The notes: generated from the sequence alone by a model not told the origin. DNA of 64,000 nt from Romboutsia faecis (GCF_014323405.1 NZ_JACRWE010000001.1:372001-436000), one strand, 5' to 3'. Shown: positions 26,256 to 36,559, counted from the first letter of the stretch. Program-made: numbers and translations.

Positions 26256-27354
26256 GTACTAACACCTCTTGTTGCCATTTTTGTGGTAATTCTTTTGCTG
26301 ATTTTTCCCAAGCTTCATAATCAGATATTGTTATTACATTCTTATACTCTGAATCATCTAATAATTTTGATTTTACATCTTCTGATAATTCAACATTACG
26401 AATAGGACGAGCATACCCCTTAGCTAGATTTTCTTGCCCTTCATCTGATAATATGTATTCACGAGCTAATATTGCTGCATGAGGATTTTTAGCATACTTG
26501 TTAATTATTGTTGCGTAACCACTCATTACAGAGGCTTCATCTAAAATTGTTATTTCAAATCTATCTCTATCTATTTGATCAGCATAATTTATAGCATTAA
26601 AATCCCATAAAAATGCTACTTCTATTTCCCCTTTTTCTAAGTTAGCTGGTTTTGCATCTGATATTGATGATATACGACCATTCTTAGCTAATTCTGCAAA
26701 AAAATCTATTCCTGGCTGTAGATTTGATTCATCTCCACCAAAAGCATAAGCTGCTGATAATACTGCATTCTGTGCTTGGGTAGCTTTAGTTACATCACCT
26801 ACGCAAACTTTGTAGTTTCCATTTTTTAAATCTTCCCAACTTTGAGGCGCTTTATCTACCTTTGTTTTATCTGTTATAATAGCTATAGTACCTGTATATC
26901 CTACTATCCAATCACCATCATCATCCTTTGCCCAATCTGGAATTTCATCCCAATATGAAGTCTTATATGCCATTGTAACTCCTTTATTTTCAGCTATTGG
27001 TCCAAATGAAATTCCTACATCTCCTATATCTGCAGTTGCATTATTTTTTTCCGCATCAAATTTTGCAACTTCTTCTGCACTAGACATATCTGTATCATTA
27101 TGTTTTATGCCATATTTAGATTCTATATCTTCCCATGTTTCAACCCAGTTTGCCCAAGTATCTGGCATACCTAATGATGCTAACTTCCCTTCTTCTTTTG
27201 CTTTTTCTTCTATTTGTTGTATCGTTAAACTCGAAGTATCAATTTCATTTTCGCCTGATTTACTACTTTGACATCCAGTAACAGATGTTGTTATAACCAT
27301 TGATAAAACTAATACACTCACTATTTTTTTTATAATATTTTTTCTCCTAAGCAT
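26245..27354 (-). CDS. ABC transporter substrate-binding lipoprotein
   Basis: A 369-residue protein with a lipobox (TTSVTGCQ, Cys28), so it is anchored outside the membrane. The mature part is of the periplasmic-binding class used for iron, polyamines or aminoethylphosphonate: GIKHNDTDM, DIGDVGISFG, WEDLKNGNYKVCVGDV, VAFLWDFNA and DEGQENLAKGYARPI. First gene of the six-gene import operon. The hydrolase genes behind it suggest a phosphorus-containing ligand (inference). Confidence 0.92.
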   Translation of the reverse strand: MLRRKNIIKKIVSVLVLSMVITTSVTGCQSSKSGENEIDTSSLTIQQIEEKAKEEGKLASLGMPDTWANWVETWEDIESKYGIKHNDTDMSSAEEVAKFDAEKNNATADIGDVGISFGPIAENKGVTMAYKTSYWDEIPDWAKDDDGDWIVGYTGTIAIITDKTKVDKAPQSWEDLKNGNYKVCVGDVTKATQAQNAVLSAAYAFGGDESNLQPGIDFFAELAKNGRISSISDAKPANLEKGEIEVAFLWDFNAINYADQIDRDRFEITILDEASVMSGYATIINKYAKNPHAAILAREYILSDEGQENLAKGYARPIRNVELSEDVKSKLLDDSEYKNVITISDYEAWEKSAKELPQKWQQEVLVHVK

Positions 27355-27534
27355 TACTCTTCCTCCATCATTTATATAAATATTTTTTAGTTATTTCTTA
27401 TTCACATGTTTATATTAATATTTGTGTATTAACTTTATATTAAATATCGGTAAGTACTTAGTTAATTTTGTTAAAAACTAGGAAAAAACTGTTAAATATA
27501 GATTATTAAAAATAAGGTATATTTAAATAAAGAA

Positions 27535-27594
27535 AAATACCCCTTTTAAATAATATCATGGGTTTATTTCCATAATTACTTAAAAGGGGTATTT
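27535..27594 (-). terminator. Terminator of the spe-metK operon
   Basis: AAATACCCCTTTTAA at 27535-27549 pairs with its exact inverse at 27580-27594; on the minus strand TATTTTTCTTT follows. The rest of the gap 27355-27610 is AT-rich and should hold the ABC operon promoter, but no clear box pair was found. Confidence 0.85.
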
Positions 27595-27610
27595 CTTATT
27601 CCTCTATATA

Positions 27611-28813
27611 TTAAGCCATTATAAATTCTAACGCTTCTTTTTTTAACATTTCAGCTTTATCAGTTTTCTCCCATGGTAAATCTAAATCAATTCTACCAAA
27701 ATGACCGTAAGCTGCTACATTTTTATATATAGGCTTTCTAAGCTCTAAATCTCTTATTATAGCCCCTGGTCTTAAGTCAAAGTTATTATTAACTAATTCA
27801 ACTAGCCTCTCTTCACTAACTTTACCAGTCCCAAAAGTATCTATAAATATGGATAACGGTCTTGCAACACCTATCGCATATGCAAGTTCTATTTCACACT
27901 TACTAGCAAGTCCTGAAGCAACTATATTTTTAGCAACATATCTTGCGGCATATGCAGCTGATCTATCAACCTTTGTAGGATCTTTTCCTGAGAATGCTCC
28001 TCCTCCGTGTCTTGAGTATCCTCCATAAGTGTCGATTATTATCTTTCTTCCTGTAAGACCAGTATCACCTTGTGGTCCACCTATAACAAATCTTCCAGTT
28101 GGATTTATGTATATCATAGTTTCTTCATCTAGTAATTCGGTTGGTATAACTTCTTTTATTACATGATTTATTAAATCTTCTCTTATTGATTCATTACTTA
28201 CTTCTTCTCCATGTTGAGTAGATATTAGAACAGTATGAACTCTTATAGGAGTATTTCCTTCATACTCTACTGTTACTTGAGTTTTTCCATCTGGTCTTAA
28301 GTAGTCTAATAATCCAGATTTTCTAACTTCAGTTAATCTTCTTGCTAATTTATGAGCTAAAGAAATTGGAAGAGGCATTAATTCTTCAGTCTCATCGCAT
28401 GCAAAACCAAACATTATACCTTGATCTCCAGCACCTACTTTTTCTATTTCATCTTCAGCTCGCTCTCCATCTCTATTTTCTAAAGCCTCATCAACTCCCA
28501 TAGCTATATCCTCAGATTGTTCATCTATTGAAGTTATAACTGCACAAGTATCACAGTCAAATCCATATTTTGCTCTATCATATCCTATTTCCCTTACTGT
28601 TTCTCTTACTAGTTTCGGTATATCTACATAAGCTTTTGTACTTATTTCCCCTGCTACAAGTACAAGACCTGTTGTTACTGTAGTTTCACAAGCTACTCTT
28701 GATTCACTATCTTTTTCTAGTAATGCATCTAAAATTGCGTCTGATATTTGATCACATATTTTATCTGGATGCCCTTCAGTCACTGATTCTGATGTAAATA
28801 AATGTCTTGCCAT
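27611..28813 (-). CDS. metK: S-adenosylmethionine synthetase
   Basis: A 400-residue MetK. Clear motifs: GHPDKICDQ, the [10 protein letters not shown] hexapeptide region, and [19 protein letters not shown] with phosphate-loop Lys and metal Asp. It makes SAM from methionine and ATP in the cytoplasm. It is the last gene of the spermidine operon, 19 bases after speB, where it would feed SpeD. The gap is too short for a SAM riboswitch. Length is normal for the family. Confidence 0.98.
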   Translation of the reverse strand: MARHLFTSESVTEGHPDKICDQISDAILDALLEKDSESRVACETTVTTGLVLVAGEISTKAYVDIPKLVRETVREIGYDRAKYGFDCDTCAVITSIDEQSEDIAMGVDEALENRDGERAEDEIEKVGAGDQGIMFGFACDETEELMPLPISLAHKLARRLTEVRKSGLLDYLRPDGKTQVTVEYEGNTPIRVHTVLISTQHGEEVSNESIREDLINHVIKEVIPTELLDEETMIYINPTGRFVIGGPQGDTGLTGRKIIIDTYGGYSRHGGGAFSGKDPTKVDRSAAYAARYVAKNIVASGLASKCEIELAYAIGVARPLSIFIDTFGTGKVSEERLVELVNNNFDLRPGAIIRDLELRKPIYKNVAAYGHFGRIDLDLPWEKTDKAEMLKKEALEFIMA

Positions 28814-28832
28814 TTTTTATTTTCCTCCAAGC

Positions 28833-29714
28833 TTATTTATTATAATTATTAGCTGCTACTAGAGCTAGCTCTCTTAAGATCTTACATGCTGTTATTGTTG
28901 ATACATTTGTATTATCATAATCTGGGCTTAATTCAACTATATCACAACCCACTAAGTTTATATTTGAATCCTTCAAAATTTTAAATATCTTTTCAAATTC
29001 ATTATAGTTTAGACCTCCAGGTTCCGGTGTTCCTGTTCCTGGAAATATCGATGGATCTAATACATCTAAATCTATTGTTAAGTATACATTCTTTTTTTCT
29101 AAACTTTTTAAAATATCTTCAAAAGTATCTATTGTTGAAACTTCCATATATGTATGATTTTCTTTTAAAGCAAAATTAAATTCTTCTTTTGTACCCGACC
29201 TTATACCAAATTGATATATTCTATTATCCCCTAATATATCCCAAATTCTTTTTATAACAGTTGCATGAGAGTTTTTATTGTTATTATATTCTTCTCTTAA
29301 GTCTGTGTGGGCATCAAAGTGAAGTACATATATATCTTTATATTTTTCATGAACAGCTTTAAATGCCGGCAATGTAACTAAATGCTCTCCCCCTATCATA
29401 AAAGGGATTTTATTATCTTTTACAATATTTCTAGTACCCTCATATATCTCATCTAGTACTCGATCCATATCTCCTATACTTAGCTCTAAATCACCAATAT
29501 CACAAATCTTATAATCTTCTAAGTCTAAATCTAACTTAGGACTATATGTTTCAAGTCCATAAAACTCTGGCCTCATAGCACTACTTGCAAATCTTGTTCC
29601 TGGTCTATTAGAAGTAGTTCCATCAAATCCTACACCAAATACTACTATATCTGACTCTTCATAAGTATTATCCATTCCCATAAATGTACTTATGTGAAAA
29701 AATTTATTAATCAT
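28833..29714 (-). CDS. speB: Agmatinase
   Basis: A 293-residue ureohydrolase with the two-manganese site: GGEHLVTLP, HFDAHTDLREEY, SHATV, and DLDVLDPSIFPGTGTPEPGG. It would hydrolyse agmatine to putrescine and urea. It overlaps speE by 8 bases and sits in the same operon as an arginine decarboxylase, which supports agmatine over arginine as substrate. AAAGGAT ribosome site. Confidence 0.95.
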   Translation of the reverse strand: MINKFFHISTFMGMDNTYEESDIVVFGVGFDGTTSNRPGTRFASSAMRPEFYGLETYSPKLDLDLEDYKICDIGDLELSIGDMDRVLDEIYEGTRNIVKDNKIPFMIGGEHLVTLPAFKAVHEKYKDIYVLHFDAHTDLREEYNNNKNSHATVIKRIWDILGDNRIYQFGIRSGTKEEFNFALKENHTYMEVSTIDTFEDILKSLEKKNVYLTIDLDVLDPSIFPGTGTPEPGGLNYNEFEKIFKILKDSNINLVGCDIVELSPDYDNTNVSTITACKILRELALVAANNYNK

Positions 29715-30555
29715 TTAGCATATCCTTTACATACTGTGGTAACATAAATGCACCTTTATGTATGTCACTATTATAATATTTAGTTATTAGATTTAATTTT
29801 TCCCATTCTTCTATATTTTGGTCTTTTAGAGGATCTAATTTTTTAGAAGCAAATCCAAATAACCAGTGTCCAGATGGATATGTTGGTATATGAGCTTGAT
29901 AAACTCTAGCTATTTCAAATATATCAGATATTTTAGAATTTGCTCTTTTCATTTCCTTTGCATTAAAATCAAAATATGGACTTTCATTTTGATTAACAAG
30001 TATTCCTTCATCAGTTAGTATTCTATAGCAATCATTATAAAAATCTAATGAAAATAATCCTTCTCCTGGACCAATCGGGTCAGTTGAATCAACAATGATT
30101 AAATCATAAGTCTTATCTTTAGAATTTTTAACAAAAGCTACCCCATCTTCATAATAAAGACTAACTCTTTCATCATCTAATTTACACGCGCATATATCTA
30201 TAAACTCTCTTGATACATCTACTACCATTTTATCTATTTCAACCATGTCTATATTTTCTATTTGAGGATATCTAGTCAGCTCTCTAACTGTTCCTCCATC
30301 TCCACCACCTATAACTAATACATTTTTTATATTCACATTAGTAGCCATAGGAACATGAACAATCATATCATGATATATAAATTCATCTTTATAATTTACC
30401 ATCATAAGGCCATCTAAAGTCAAAAACTTTCCAAATTCCTTGCTTTCAAATACGTCTACTCTTTGAAATTCTGACTTATCACTAAATAAATGCTTGTCAA
30501 CTTTTATTGAAAAACGTACATTCTCCGTCCATTCTTCTGTATACCAAAGTTCCAT
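29707..30555 (-). CDS. speE: Spermidine synthase
   Basis: A 282-residue aminopropyltransferase: the Rossmann loop VLVIGGGDGGTVRELTRY, acidic VEIDKMV, DGVAFV and IVDSTDPIGPGEGLFS, and an N-terminal small beta domain (LWYTEEWTENVRFSIK). It transfers the aminopropyl group from decarboxylated SAM to putrescine. GGAGG ribosome site; overlaps speB. Confidence 0.97.
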   Translation of the reverse strand: MELWYTEEWTENVRFSIKVDKHLFSDKSEFQRVDVFESKEFGKFLTLDGLMMVNYKDEFIYHDMIVHVPMATNVNIKNVLVIGGGDGGTVRELTRYPQIENIDMVEIDKMVVDVSREFIDICACKLDDERVSLYYEDGVAFVKNSKDKTYDLIIVDSTDPIGPGEGLFSLDFYNDCYRILTDEGILVNQNESPYFDFNAKEMKRANSKISDIFEIARVYQAHIPTYPSGHWLFGFASKKLDPLKDQNIEEWEKLNLITKYYNSDIHKGAFMLPQYVKDMLND

Positions 30556-30735
30556 ACTCTGCCTCCAAATTTTTTTATTTATCTATATTTATTTTATTTA
30601 TTTATATATATTCATACATTAATTTAACTTTATAAAATTATGTAATTTGAATGTTTTTCTTATCTATGTTATAATAATAGTCCAAATTTATTTTTATTTA
30701 TTTATATTTTTTATTTTAATTTAGGTACATGTTAT
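30556..30735. other. AT-rich gap inside the spe operon
   Basis: A 180-base gap between speD and speE, almost only A and T, with two similar TTTATTT-rich blocks near 30588 and 30685. An internal promoter is possible but no convincing box pair was found. Confidence 0.4.
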
Positions 30736-31149
30736 TTATATAGCTTCTGGCTTATGAGTAATATTACCTAAATCTTTTTTTGCAAATTTTTGTATTTTAG
30801 TTGTTAAACCTCTTGGTATTTCCGTTGATTCACTTCTTTCTGCTTGCAATAGCTCCTCTAGTAACTCAAAGCTCTTCCAAGGATCTATATCACCACATGT
30901 AAAGAAATCTGCTGATGCATATCCATACTCTGGCCAAGTATGTATTGTTAAATGAGATTCTGCAATTATTACTGCTCCTGAAACTCCCCATGGATTAAAG
31001 TGGTGAAATACAGAATCCACTATAGTTGCCTTAGCGTTTAAAGCTGATTCATTCATAAACTTTTCTATAAGTTTAGGATCTTTTAGTACATCCTCATTAC
31101 AATTGTAATATTCTACTAATATATGTCTTCCTAATGTTTCAAAATTCAT
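30736..31149 (-). CDS. speD: S-adenosylmethionine decarboxylase proenzyme
   Basis: A 137-residue class 1b AdoMetDC. The self-cleavage site is visible in [12 protein letters not shown], giving Ser65 as the pyruvoyl precursor after Glu64; His70 and the Cys in FFTCGDIDP are the processing and catalytic residues. It yields decarboxylated SAM for SpeE. GAAGG ribosome site. It follows speA by 36 bases. Confidence 0.97.
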   Translation of the reverse strand: MNFETLGRHILVEYYNCNEDVLKDPKLIEKFMNESALNAKATIVDSVFHHFNPWGVSGAVIIAESHLTIHTWPEYGYASADFFTCGDIDPWKSFELLEELLQAERSESTEIPRGLTTKIQKFAKKDLGNITHKPEAI

Positions 31150-31185
31150 AACTATTACCTTCTTTCTATTTAGTTTTTTAAGCTT

Positions 31186-32673
31186 TTATCTTACAACTAG
31201 TATAGTATTAAGAGTTTTATCATTCATATCAGTTAAATATGCTTTACTATTTTTTAGTAAATTAATATAATCTATTATCTCTTCTGTTATTATTTCTCCA
31301 GGAGATATTATAGGTATACCCGGTGGATATGCCATAATAGATTCAGCACAAACTTTATTTATACAGTTATTTAATAGTTTACTTTCTTTTTTAGAATAAA
31401 ATGCTTCTCTAGGACTAAGCTTTACTCTAGGCAATACTTGTTTTATTTTAATACTATTTATCAAGACATTTTTACTATTCATATTTGATATTATGTTAAG
31501 AGATTTTATTAACTTATCAACATCTGACTTAATTGTTCCTATTGAAATAAGAGCTAGTATATTGTACATATCTCCTAATTCAACTTGTACATTAAAATTC
31601 TTATATAATAAATCATAAACTTCAAATCCTGTTAAATTTAATTCCTTTACATTTATGCAAAGCTTTGTCTCATCAATAAAAGATACGCCTTCACTTTCTA
31701 ACAGTTCATTGGATATTACTTTTATACCTTTTATTTTGTTTATCTTTCTTTTCGCGTATCTAGCTAGATTTAAAGCCTTTGATAGCTGACCTTCTCCATT
31801 TAACATTAAATTAGATCTTGCTCCATCTAAACTTGCCATAAGTAAATATGATGCAGATGTAGACTGTAACATATTTATATGTTGAAGAACCTTTTTCTCA
31901 TCAATATTTTTATTATTTACTAAAAGTGCCGAAGCTTGAGTTAATGCTCCACCTGTTTTATGAAGACTAACTGCTGACATATCTGCATTACATTCCATAG
32001 CAGAAGGAGGTAACTCATCATAGAATGGAAAATGTGCTCCATGTGCTTCATCAACAAGAACAAGTATGTTTCTATCATGACATATTTTTACTATCTCTTT
32101 TAAGTCAGAACAAGCTCCATAGTATGTCGGGTTAAGCAAAAATAATGCTTTGGCATCATTATTTTCATCTAATACTTTATTGATCTTCTCTACGCTTAAG
32201 TTTAGGCTTATTCCTAATTCATCATCATATTCAGGTTGAATATATACTGGTATTCCTCCTGAAAGTATAAGAGCATTTATAACTGATTTATGTACATTTC
32301 TAGGTAAAATAATTTTATCACCTGGATTTAAAACACTTAAAATCATCGCATGAATTCCTTGAGTAGTTCCATTTGTCATAAAAAAAGCATTATTAGCCTT
32401 ATATGCTTTTGCTAATAACTGCTCAGCTTCTTTTATAATTCCTTTTGGATTTGATACATTATCCATTTGTGGGGATGAGTTTATATCCATTTTCATTAAC
32501 TTCTTTCCAAAATAATTATTTAGTATTTCTACACCTTGGTCTTTTACATGACCTGGAACATCAAAAGATGCAACATCTTTATTGCAATACTCTTCTAGAC
32601 TTTGAAGTAGCGGAATTTGTTCATGCTCTGAAGTAGATAAAATATCAAGATTTTCCTCTAAATACCTCAACAT
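31186..32673 (-). CDS. speA: Arginine decarboxylase (PLP, Orn/Lys/Arg family)
   Basis: A 495-residue aspartate-aminotransferase-fold decarboxylase. Motifs: SFDVPGHVKDQG, TNGTTQG, LVDEAHGAHF and SLHKTGGALTQ with the PLP-binding Lys, then the C-terminal domain PRVKLSPREAFYSKKE and YPPGIPIISPGE. With agmatinase in the operon the most likely product is agmatine. It is the first gene, behind AAGGAGG and a good sigma-A promoter. Confidence 0.93.
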   Translation of the reverse strand: MLRYLEENLDILSTSEHEQIPLLQSLEEYCNKDVASFDVPGHVKDQGVEILNNYFGKKLMKMDINSSPQMDNVSNPKGIIKEAEQLLAKAYKANNAFFMTNGTTQGIHAMILSVLNPGDKIILPRNVHKSVINALILSGGIPVYIQPEYDDELGISLNLSVEKINKVLDENNDAKALFLLNPTYYGACSDLKEIVKICHDRNILVLVDEAHGAHFPFYDELPPSAMECNADMSAVSLHKTGGALTQASALLVNNKNIDEKKVLQHINMLQSTSASYLLMASLDGARSNLMLNGEGQLSKALNLARYAKRKINKIKGIKVISNELLESEGVSFIDETKLCINVKELNLTGFEVYDLLYKNFNVQVELGDMYNILALISIGTIKSDVDKLIKSLNIISNMNSKNVLINSIKIKQVLPRVKLSPREAFYSKKESKLLNNCINKVCAESIMAYPPGIPIISPGEIITEEIIDYINLLKNSKAYLTDMNDKTLNTILVVR

Positions 32674-32763
32674 TACACCTCCTTTTTTAGTTTTCTTACT
32701 TTTTTACAATAAAAACTTACTATTTCTATCTTGATAATTCAGTATTGTTAAACTTACTTTTAC

Positions 32764-32792
32764 ATTATATTTATTTTAACAATAAATTTCAA
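32764..32792 (-). promoter_or_regulatory. Sigma-A promoter of the spermidine operon
   Basis: On the minus strand TTGAAA (-35) and TATAAT (-10) are separated by exactly 17 bases, about 90 bases upstream of the speA start. Confidence 0.75.
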
Positions 32793-33030
32793 CCCTATTT
32801 TTCAACATTTTATTTTTATTTTTTATTTTTTATACTATACCTGTATTTTTCAACACTTATACAGTATATTTTTTAAAAAAGTTTATATTAATTTAGTTTT
32901 AGTTTAGTATTCCTAACCTTATGTTTATATTAATTTTACGCAAGTTTACTATTACTAAACTTTTATAACCTTTTTTCATCATTTTTAATTTTTATATCAT
33001 TATTATTACTATTTAAATTTATACACATAA
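32793..33030. other. AT-rich intergenic stretch
   Basis: No gene seen. TATTTTTCAACA occurs twice (32796, 32844) and GTTTATATTAATTT occurs twice (near 32880 and 32922). CTGTAT and ATACAG around 32841-32874 form a loose inverted repeat. These may be binding sites upstream of the speA promoter. Confidence 0.4.
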
Positions 33031-33063
33031 AAACATCTCAGTAATAATATTAAAGAGATGTTT
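33031..33063 (-). terminator. Terminator of uvsE
   Basis: AAACATCTC pairs with GAGATGTTT; on the minus strand TTTTTATG follows. Confidence 0.8.
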
Positions 33064-33085
33064 CATTTATTTTCCAATATGTTAT

Positions 33086-34045
33086 CTAAACTTCAATAGT
33101 AGTTTCATCTATAAATTTAAAATCTAAATTTGTTTTTCTTAGATCTTCTATAAGTTTTAACAATGCTTTATCTTTCTTTTTAGCTTCTATCATTATATCT
33201 ATATCTCTATCCACTTTAGACTTAACTAATTGAATAAAACTTGCAAAACCATCCGCATCTATATAATCTGCATGTTTCCTGTCATTTTCAAACTCTTTTG
33301 GAGTTGAAAAATGTAACTTTGGCGGAAGAATCTCCTCATTCCAAGTATTAAATATTTCTTCCAATAAATCTCCTATGTATTCACCCTCATTCTTACAATT
33401 GTGATGGTGTATATCTAAAACCATTGGCACTTTAAGATTTTTACAAATTTGCAAAACATCCTTTGCCGTAAATACTTTATCATCATTTTCTAGGATTAAT
33501 CTTTCTTGTATTCTCCTAGGGAAATTATTAAAATTTCTTATAAATCTCTTTATACTTTCTTCTTTACCACCTTGAGAACTACCTATGTGTATAACCATTT
33601 TACCTAATTCATAATTTAAAAGTTCGAATATGTCTACACTGTTATTTAGGTTAACCAATGTACTTTGTATTACACTTTCTCTCGTACTATTTATCACATT
33701 AAACTGGTCTGGATGACTATCAACCCTCATGTTGCTTTTCTTTATAATATTTCCTAAATTCAAAAAATCTTGTCTAAAATACTTTTTATAATCCCACATA
33801 ACATCCGGATGAGTCGCTAGAGGAACTAAGTTGGAAGTTATTCTATAAAAATGAATATTATGATCAATATTATACTTTAATATTTTTTCAAGAGCTTCTA
33901 AATTCGAATAAGTCACTTCCTTTAATTTACTTAACTTTTCTTGTTCTGAATTTATTTTTGAATATCTAGAATATGTTACCGTACTTGACGATGTTATTTT
34001 ATCCAAATTTAATGCAATTGCCACGTACCCTAATCTAACTTTCAT
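33086..34045 (-). CDS. uvsE: UV damage endonuclease
   Basis: About 319 residues from ATG 34045 (MKVRLGYVA); AAGGAG lies between it and an upstream ATG. The TIM-barrel UvdE family is clear: RLGYVA, YRITSNLVPLATHP, RVDSHPDQFNVI, MVIHIGS, LENDD and LDIHHHNC, carrying the metal-ligand His/Glu/Asp. It nicks DNA 5' of UV lesions. Common in spore formers. Single gene with its own terminator. Confidence 0.95.
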   Translation of the reverse strand: MKVRLGYVAIALNLDKITSSSTVTYSRYSKINSEQEKLSKLKEVTYSNLEALEKILKYNIDHNIHFYRITSNLVPLATHPDVMWDYKKYFRQDFLNLGNIIKKSNMRVDSHPDQFNVINSTRESVIQSTLVNLNNSVDIFELLNYELGKMVIHIGSSQGGKEESIKRFIRNFNNFPRRIQERLILENDDKVFTAKDVLQICKNLKVPMVLDIHHHNCKNEGEYIGDLLEEIFNTWNEEILPPKLHFSTPKEFENDRKHADYIDADGFASFIQLVKSKVDRDIDIMIEAKKKDKALLKLIEDLRKTNLDFKFIDETTIEV

Positions 34046-34194
34046 ACTTTTACTCCTTATCATTATCTTTATTTTATTTTTAAAAAAAATGTGTACTTTT
34101 ATACTTAAATAAACTACTATTTAGGTAAACTTATTTTCAAAATAATAAAATAAATTTTTTATGTATATTTTTTTATATAAAAGGGGGATAATTT

Positions 34195-34503
34195 ATGAAA
34201 AGTTGTAATAAACTAGTTAGAAATAATATACCTAATATTTTAGAGGAACTCGGTAAAAAATTCGATATAGAATTATTAGATAGTGATAAAGGATTAGAGT
34301 TTCTTTATCTAAATCTAATTTCAACAATATATGATAGCTTTGAAAATAAATCTTTAGATCATATTTCAGAAGCAATAGAACTACTTACAACAATAGCTAA
34401 AGAGTATGGATATACTGAACAAGAAATTATTGATCAAAGAAATAAAACAAATGGAGATAAAGGTGATTTTTCTAAAAAAATATTACTAAAGAATATATAC
34501 TAA
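34195..34503 (+). CDS. MazG-like / PRA-PH-type NTP pyrophosphohydrolase
   Basis: A 102-residue all-helical protein starting CNKLVRNNIPNIL, the conserved KLVR.kIP opening of a family of small phosphoribosyl-ATP pyrophosphohydrolase-like proteins, followed by ISEAIELLTTIAKEYG, where acidic residues would bind magnesium. It probably hydrolyses an NTP; substrate unknown. AAGGGGG ribosome site. Stands alone on the plus strand. Confidence 0.8.
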   Translation: MKSCNKLVRNNIPNILEELGKKFDIELLDSDKGLEFLYLNLISTIYDSFENKSLDHISEAIELLTTIAKEYGYTEQEIIDQRNKTNGDKGDFSKKILLKNIY

Positions 34504-34540
34504 TATAATTTAAATTTAAATAAATTTCATTGAGATGGTA

Positions 34541-34607
34541 ATAGCATTAAAGTTAGGTTGCATTATAGTCAATAATTACAATCACAATGCAACCTTTCTT
34601 ATGCTAT
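34541..34607. terminator. Two-part stem terminator
   Basis: AGGTTGCATT (34555-34564) pairs with AATGCAACCT (34586-34595), and ATAGCAT (34541) pairs with ATGCTAT (34601). It lies between converging genes. Confidence 0.8.
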
Positions 34608-34793
34608 CTATTTATATATGTTTTTCGCTTTTGCAGCTTCTCTACTCGCTTCATAATTATATCTTTCAGGGTCTCTTTGATAACTCCCATCCTTAATTCT
34701 TTCTTTAAACTCATCTGCAGAAGGATTTAAGTTCTTAAAATAATTATTTTGCGTTGAATAAATACTTTTCTTATTCGGATTTTTTATTTCCAT
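34608..34793 (-). CDS. Small hydrophilic protein
   Basis: A 61-residue, charged protein with a strong AAAGGAG site. It contains FKERIKDGSYQRDPERYNYEASREAAKAKN, a helix-rich end. No family named here; short proteins of this kind recur in Clostridia next to sporulation or stress genes. Confidence 0.6.
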   Translation of the reverse strand: MEIKNPNKKSIYSTQNNYFKNLNPSADEFKERIKDGSYQRDPERYNYEASREAAKAKNIYK

Positions 34794-34976
34794 AAAAAAA
34801 ACTCCTTTCTTTTTCTTTCTTTATAAATATTTTCTCTTATAAATAGCTACATATTCATTCTAATTTTTGTATTTATTATTTTTATAATATTTTGGACTTA
34901 CTATAGCATATAAAATATATATAGCTCTTTGATTGAGACTAATAACTTTTTATAATAAAGTAGGAGATAATTGATT

Positions 34977-36551
34977 ATGAAAATAAAAAGAAAAAAATTA
35001 ATATTAAATGCTTTATTACTTACAATTAGTACGATGACATTCGGAATAATTAACATGTTTTTTAGAGTTTATCTATCTAATAAAATAGGTGCTGAAGGTA
35101 TGGGATTATTTCAATTAATTATGAGTATAAATGCAGTTGCATCTACCTTAGCTATATCAGGAATAAGAGTAACTATTACTAGACTGGTAGCAGAAGAACT
35201 GGGAAAAGGTAATTATGGTAATATAAGGAAACTAGTACATAAAGGACTTATTTATGCATTATTTTTCAGTAGCATTGCATTTATAGTTCTTTATAATGGA
35301 GCAGAATTCATAAGCAATATATGGATAAAAGATTCTAGAGCGATAATATCACTTAAAATTCTCGCTTGCAGCATGCCTTTCGTAAGTGTATGTTGTTGTT
35401 TTGCTGGATATTTCTATGGAGTACGAAAAGTAATGAAAAGTGTAACTGCTGATGTAGTTGAAATTTGTACAATGATGATGATAATTTGCATATTTATAGG
35501 TAGATTTTTGCCAATAGGCCTTGAATATACTTGCGCATTAATATCAGTTGGAATGGCGGTCGGTTCTATGTTTTCTGCACTATATTCTTATATTTTATAC
35601 ATATTCGAAAAAAATCAACCTTCTTATAGCTCATCATCAAATAGCAAGTGGTCTATATTTAATATAGGATTTATTGCTTTTCCTATTGCTTGTAGTTCTT
35701 ATGTGCAAACATCTCTAAGAACAGCAGAAGATATACTTATTCCAAATGCACTTAGACAATACGGCTCTTCATCATCATCTTCCTTAGCTATCTTTGGAAT
35801 GATAAAAGGTATGGTTATGCCTATACTTAACTTTCCTTCTATATTTTTAGCGTCATTTTCAACACTTATTATTCCAGAAATAGCCGAATCAAATGCTTTA
35901 AATAAAAACAAAATGGTTAACTATATAATTGCCAAAGTATTTAAATTCACTTTATTAATAGCTTTATTTGCTACAGGATTATTTATGATTTTTTCTAAAG
36001 AATTAGGGTTAGCTATATATAAAAGCGAAGAAGTCGGATATATAATGAAAATATTAGCACCCCTTATACCTTTAATGTATTTAGACAGGATAGTTGATGG
36101 AAGCTTAAACGCCCTTAATCAACAAATATACACATTAAAATATAATCTTATGGATATGTTACTTAGAATCTTTATAATTTTAGGTATAATTCCTAAAAAA
36201 GGAATCGAGGGTTTCATTTTAGTCCTTTTTGTAAGTACAATTTTTAATGCTTCTTTAAGCATAAATAGACTTTTAAAAGTTACAAAGCTGGAATTTGAAA
36301 TAGTTGATTGGGTTATAAAACCTATTATTTGCGTCACAATCTCTAGCTATATAACTAAATATTTATTCTTATTCTTTAGTTTAGAATCATTAATATTTTT
36401 CCAAGTTATTATTGATTTAATTTTATATACAATTTGTTTATTTATTTTTAAATGTATAAGATTAAAAGACATTAGATGGTTTACTGACGCATTTAAAAAA
36501 GATGTTAAAACAGTTGACTGGCATAGCATTAATATATATAAACAACTTTAA
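34977..36551 (+). CDS. spoVB: Stage V sporulation protein B-like flippase
   Basis: About 524 residues, with the ATG at 34977 taken as start (AGGAG ten bases upstream; a TTG six bases earlier is possible). Some 14 hydrophobic segments form a MATE/MOP flippase. The opening LILNALLLTISTMTFGIINM and VYLSNKIGAEGMGLFQLI, and later LNALNQQIYTLKYN, are typical of SpoVB / MurJ-like proteins that move lipid-linked peptidoglycan precursors, in SpoVB's case for the spore cortex. Confidence 0.85.
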   Translation: MKIKRKKLILNALLLTISTMTFGIINMFFRVYLSNKIGAEGMGLFQLIMSINAVASTLAISGIRVTITRLVAEELGKGNYGNIRKLVHKGLIYALFFSSIAFIVLYNGAEFISNIWIKDSRAIISLKILACSMPFVSVCCCFAGYFYGVRKVMKSVTADVVEICTMMMIICIFIGRFLPIGLEYTCALISVGMAVGSMFSALYSYILYIFEKNQPSYSSSSNSKWSIFNIGFIAFPIACSSYVQTSLRTAEDILIPNALRQYGSSSSSSLAIFGMIKGMVMPILNFPSIFLASFSTLIIPEIAESNALNKNKMVNYIIAKVFKFTLLIALFATGLFMIFSKELGLAIYKSEEVGYIMKILAPLIPLMYLDRIVDGSLNALNQQIYTLKYNLMDMLLRIFIILGIIPKKGIEGFILVLFVSTIFNASLSINRLLKVTKLEFEIVDWVIKPIICVTISSYITKYLFLFFSLESLIFFQVIIDLILYTICLFIFKCIRLKDIRWFTDAFKKDVKTVDWHSINIYKQL

Positions 36552-36559
36552 TTAAACTA

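Noticed and set aside
28814..28832. SAM riboswitch before metK
   Set aside because: Only 19 bases separate speB and metK, too short for any SAM riboswitch.
30580..30720. Meaningful repeats of TTTATTT in the spe operon
   Set aside because: Low-complexity A/T sequence; such matches are expected by chance here.
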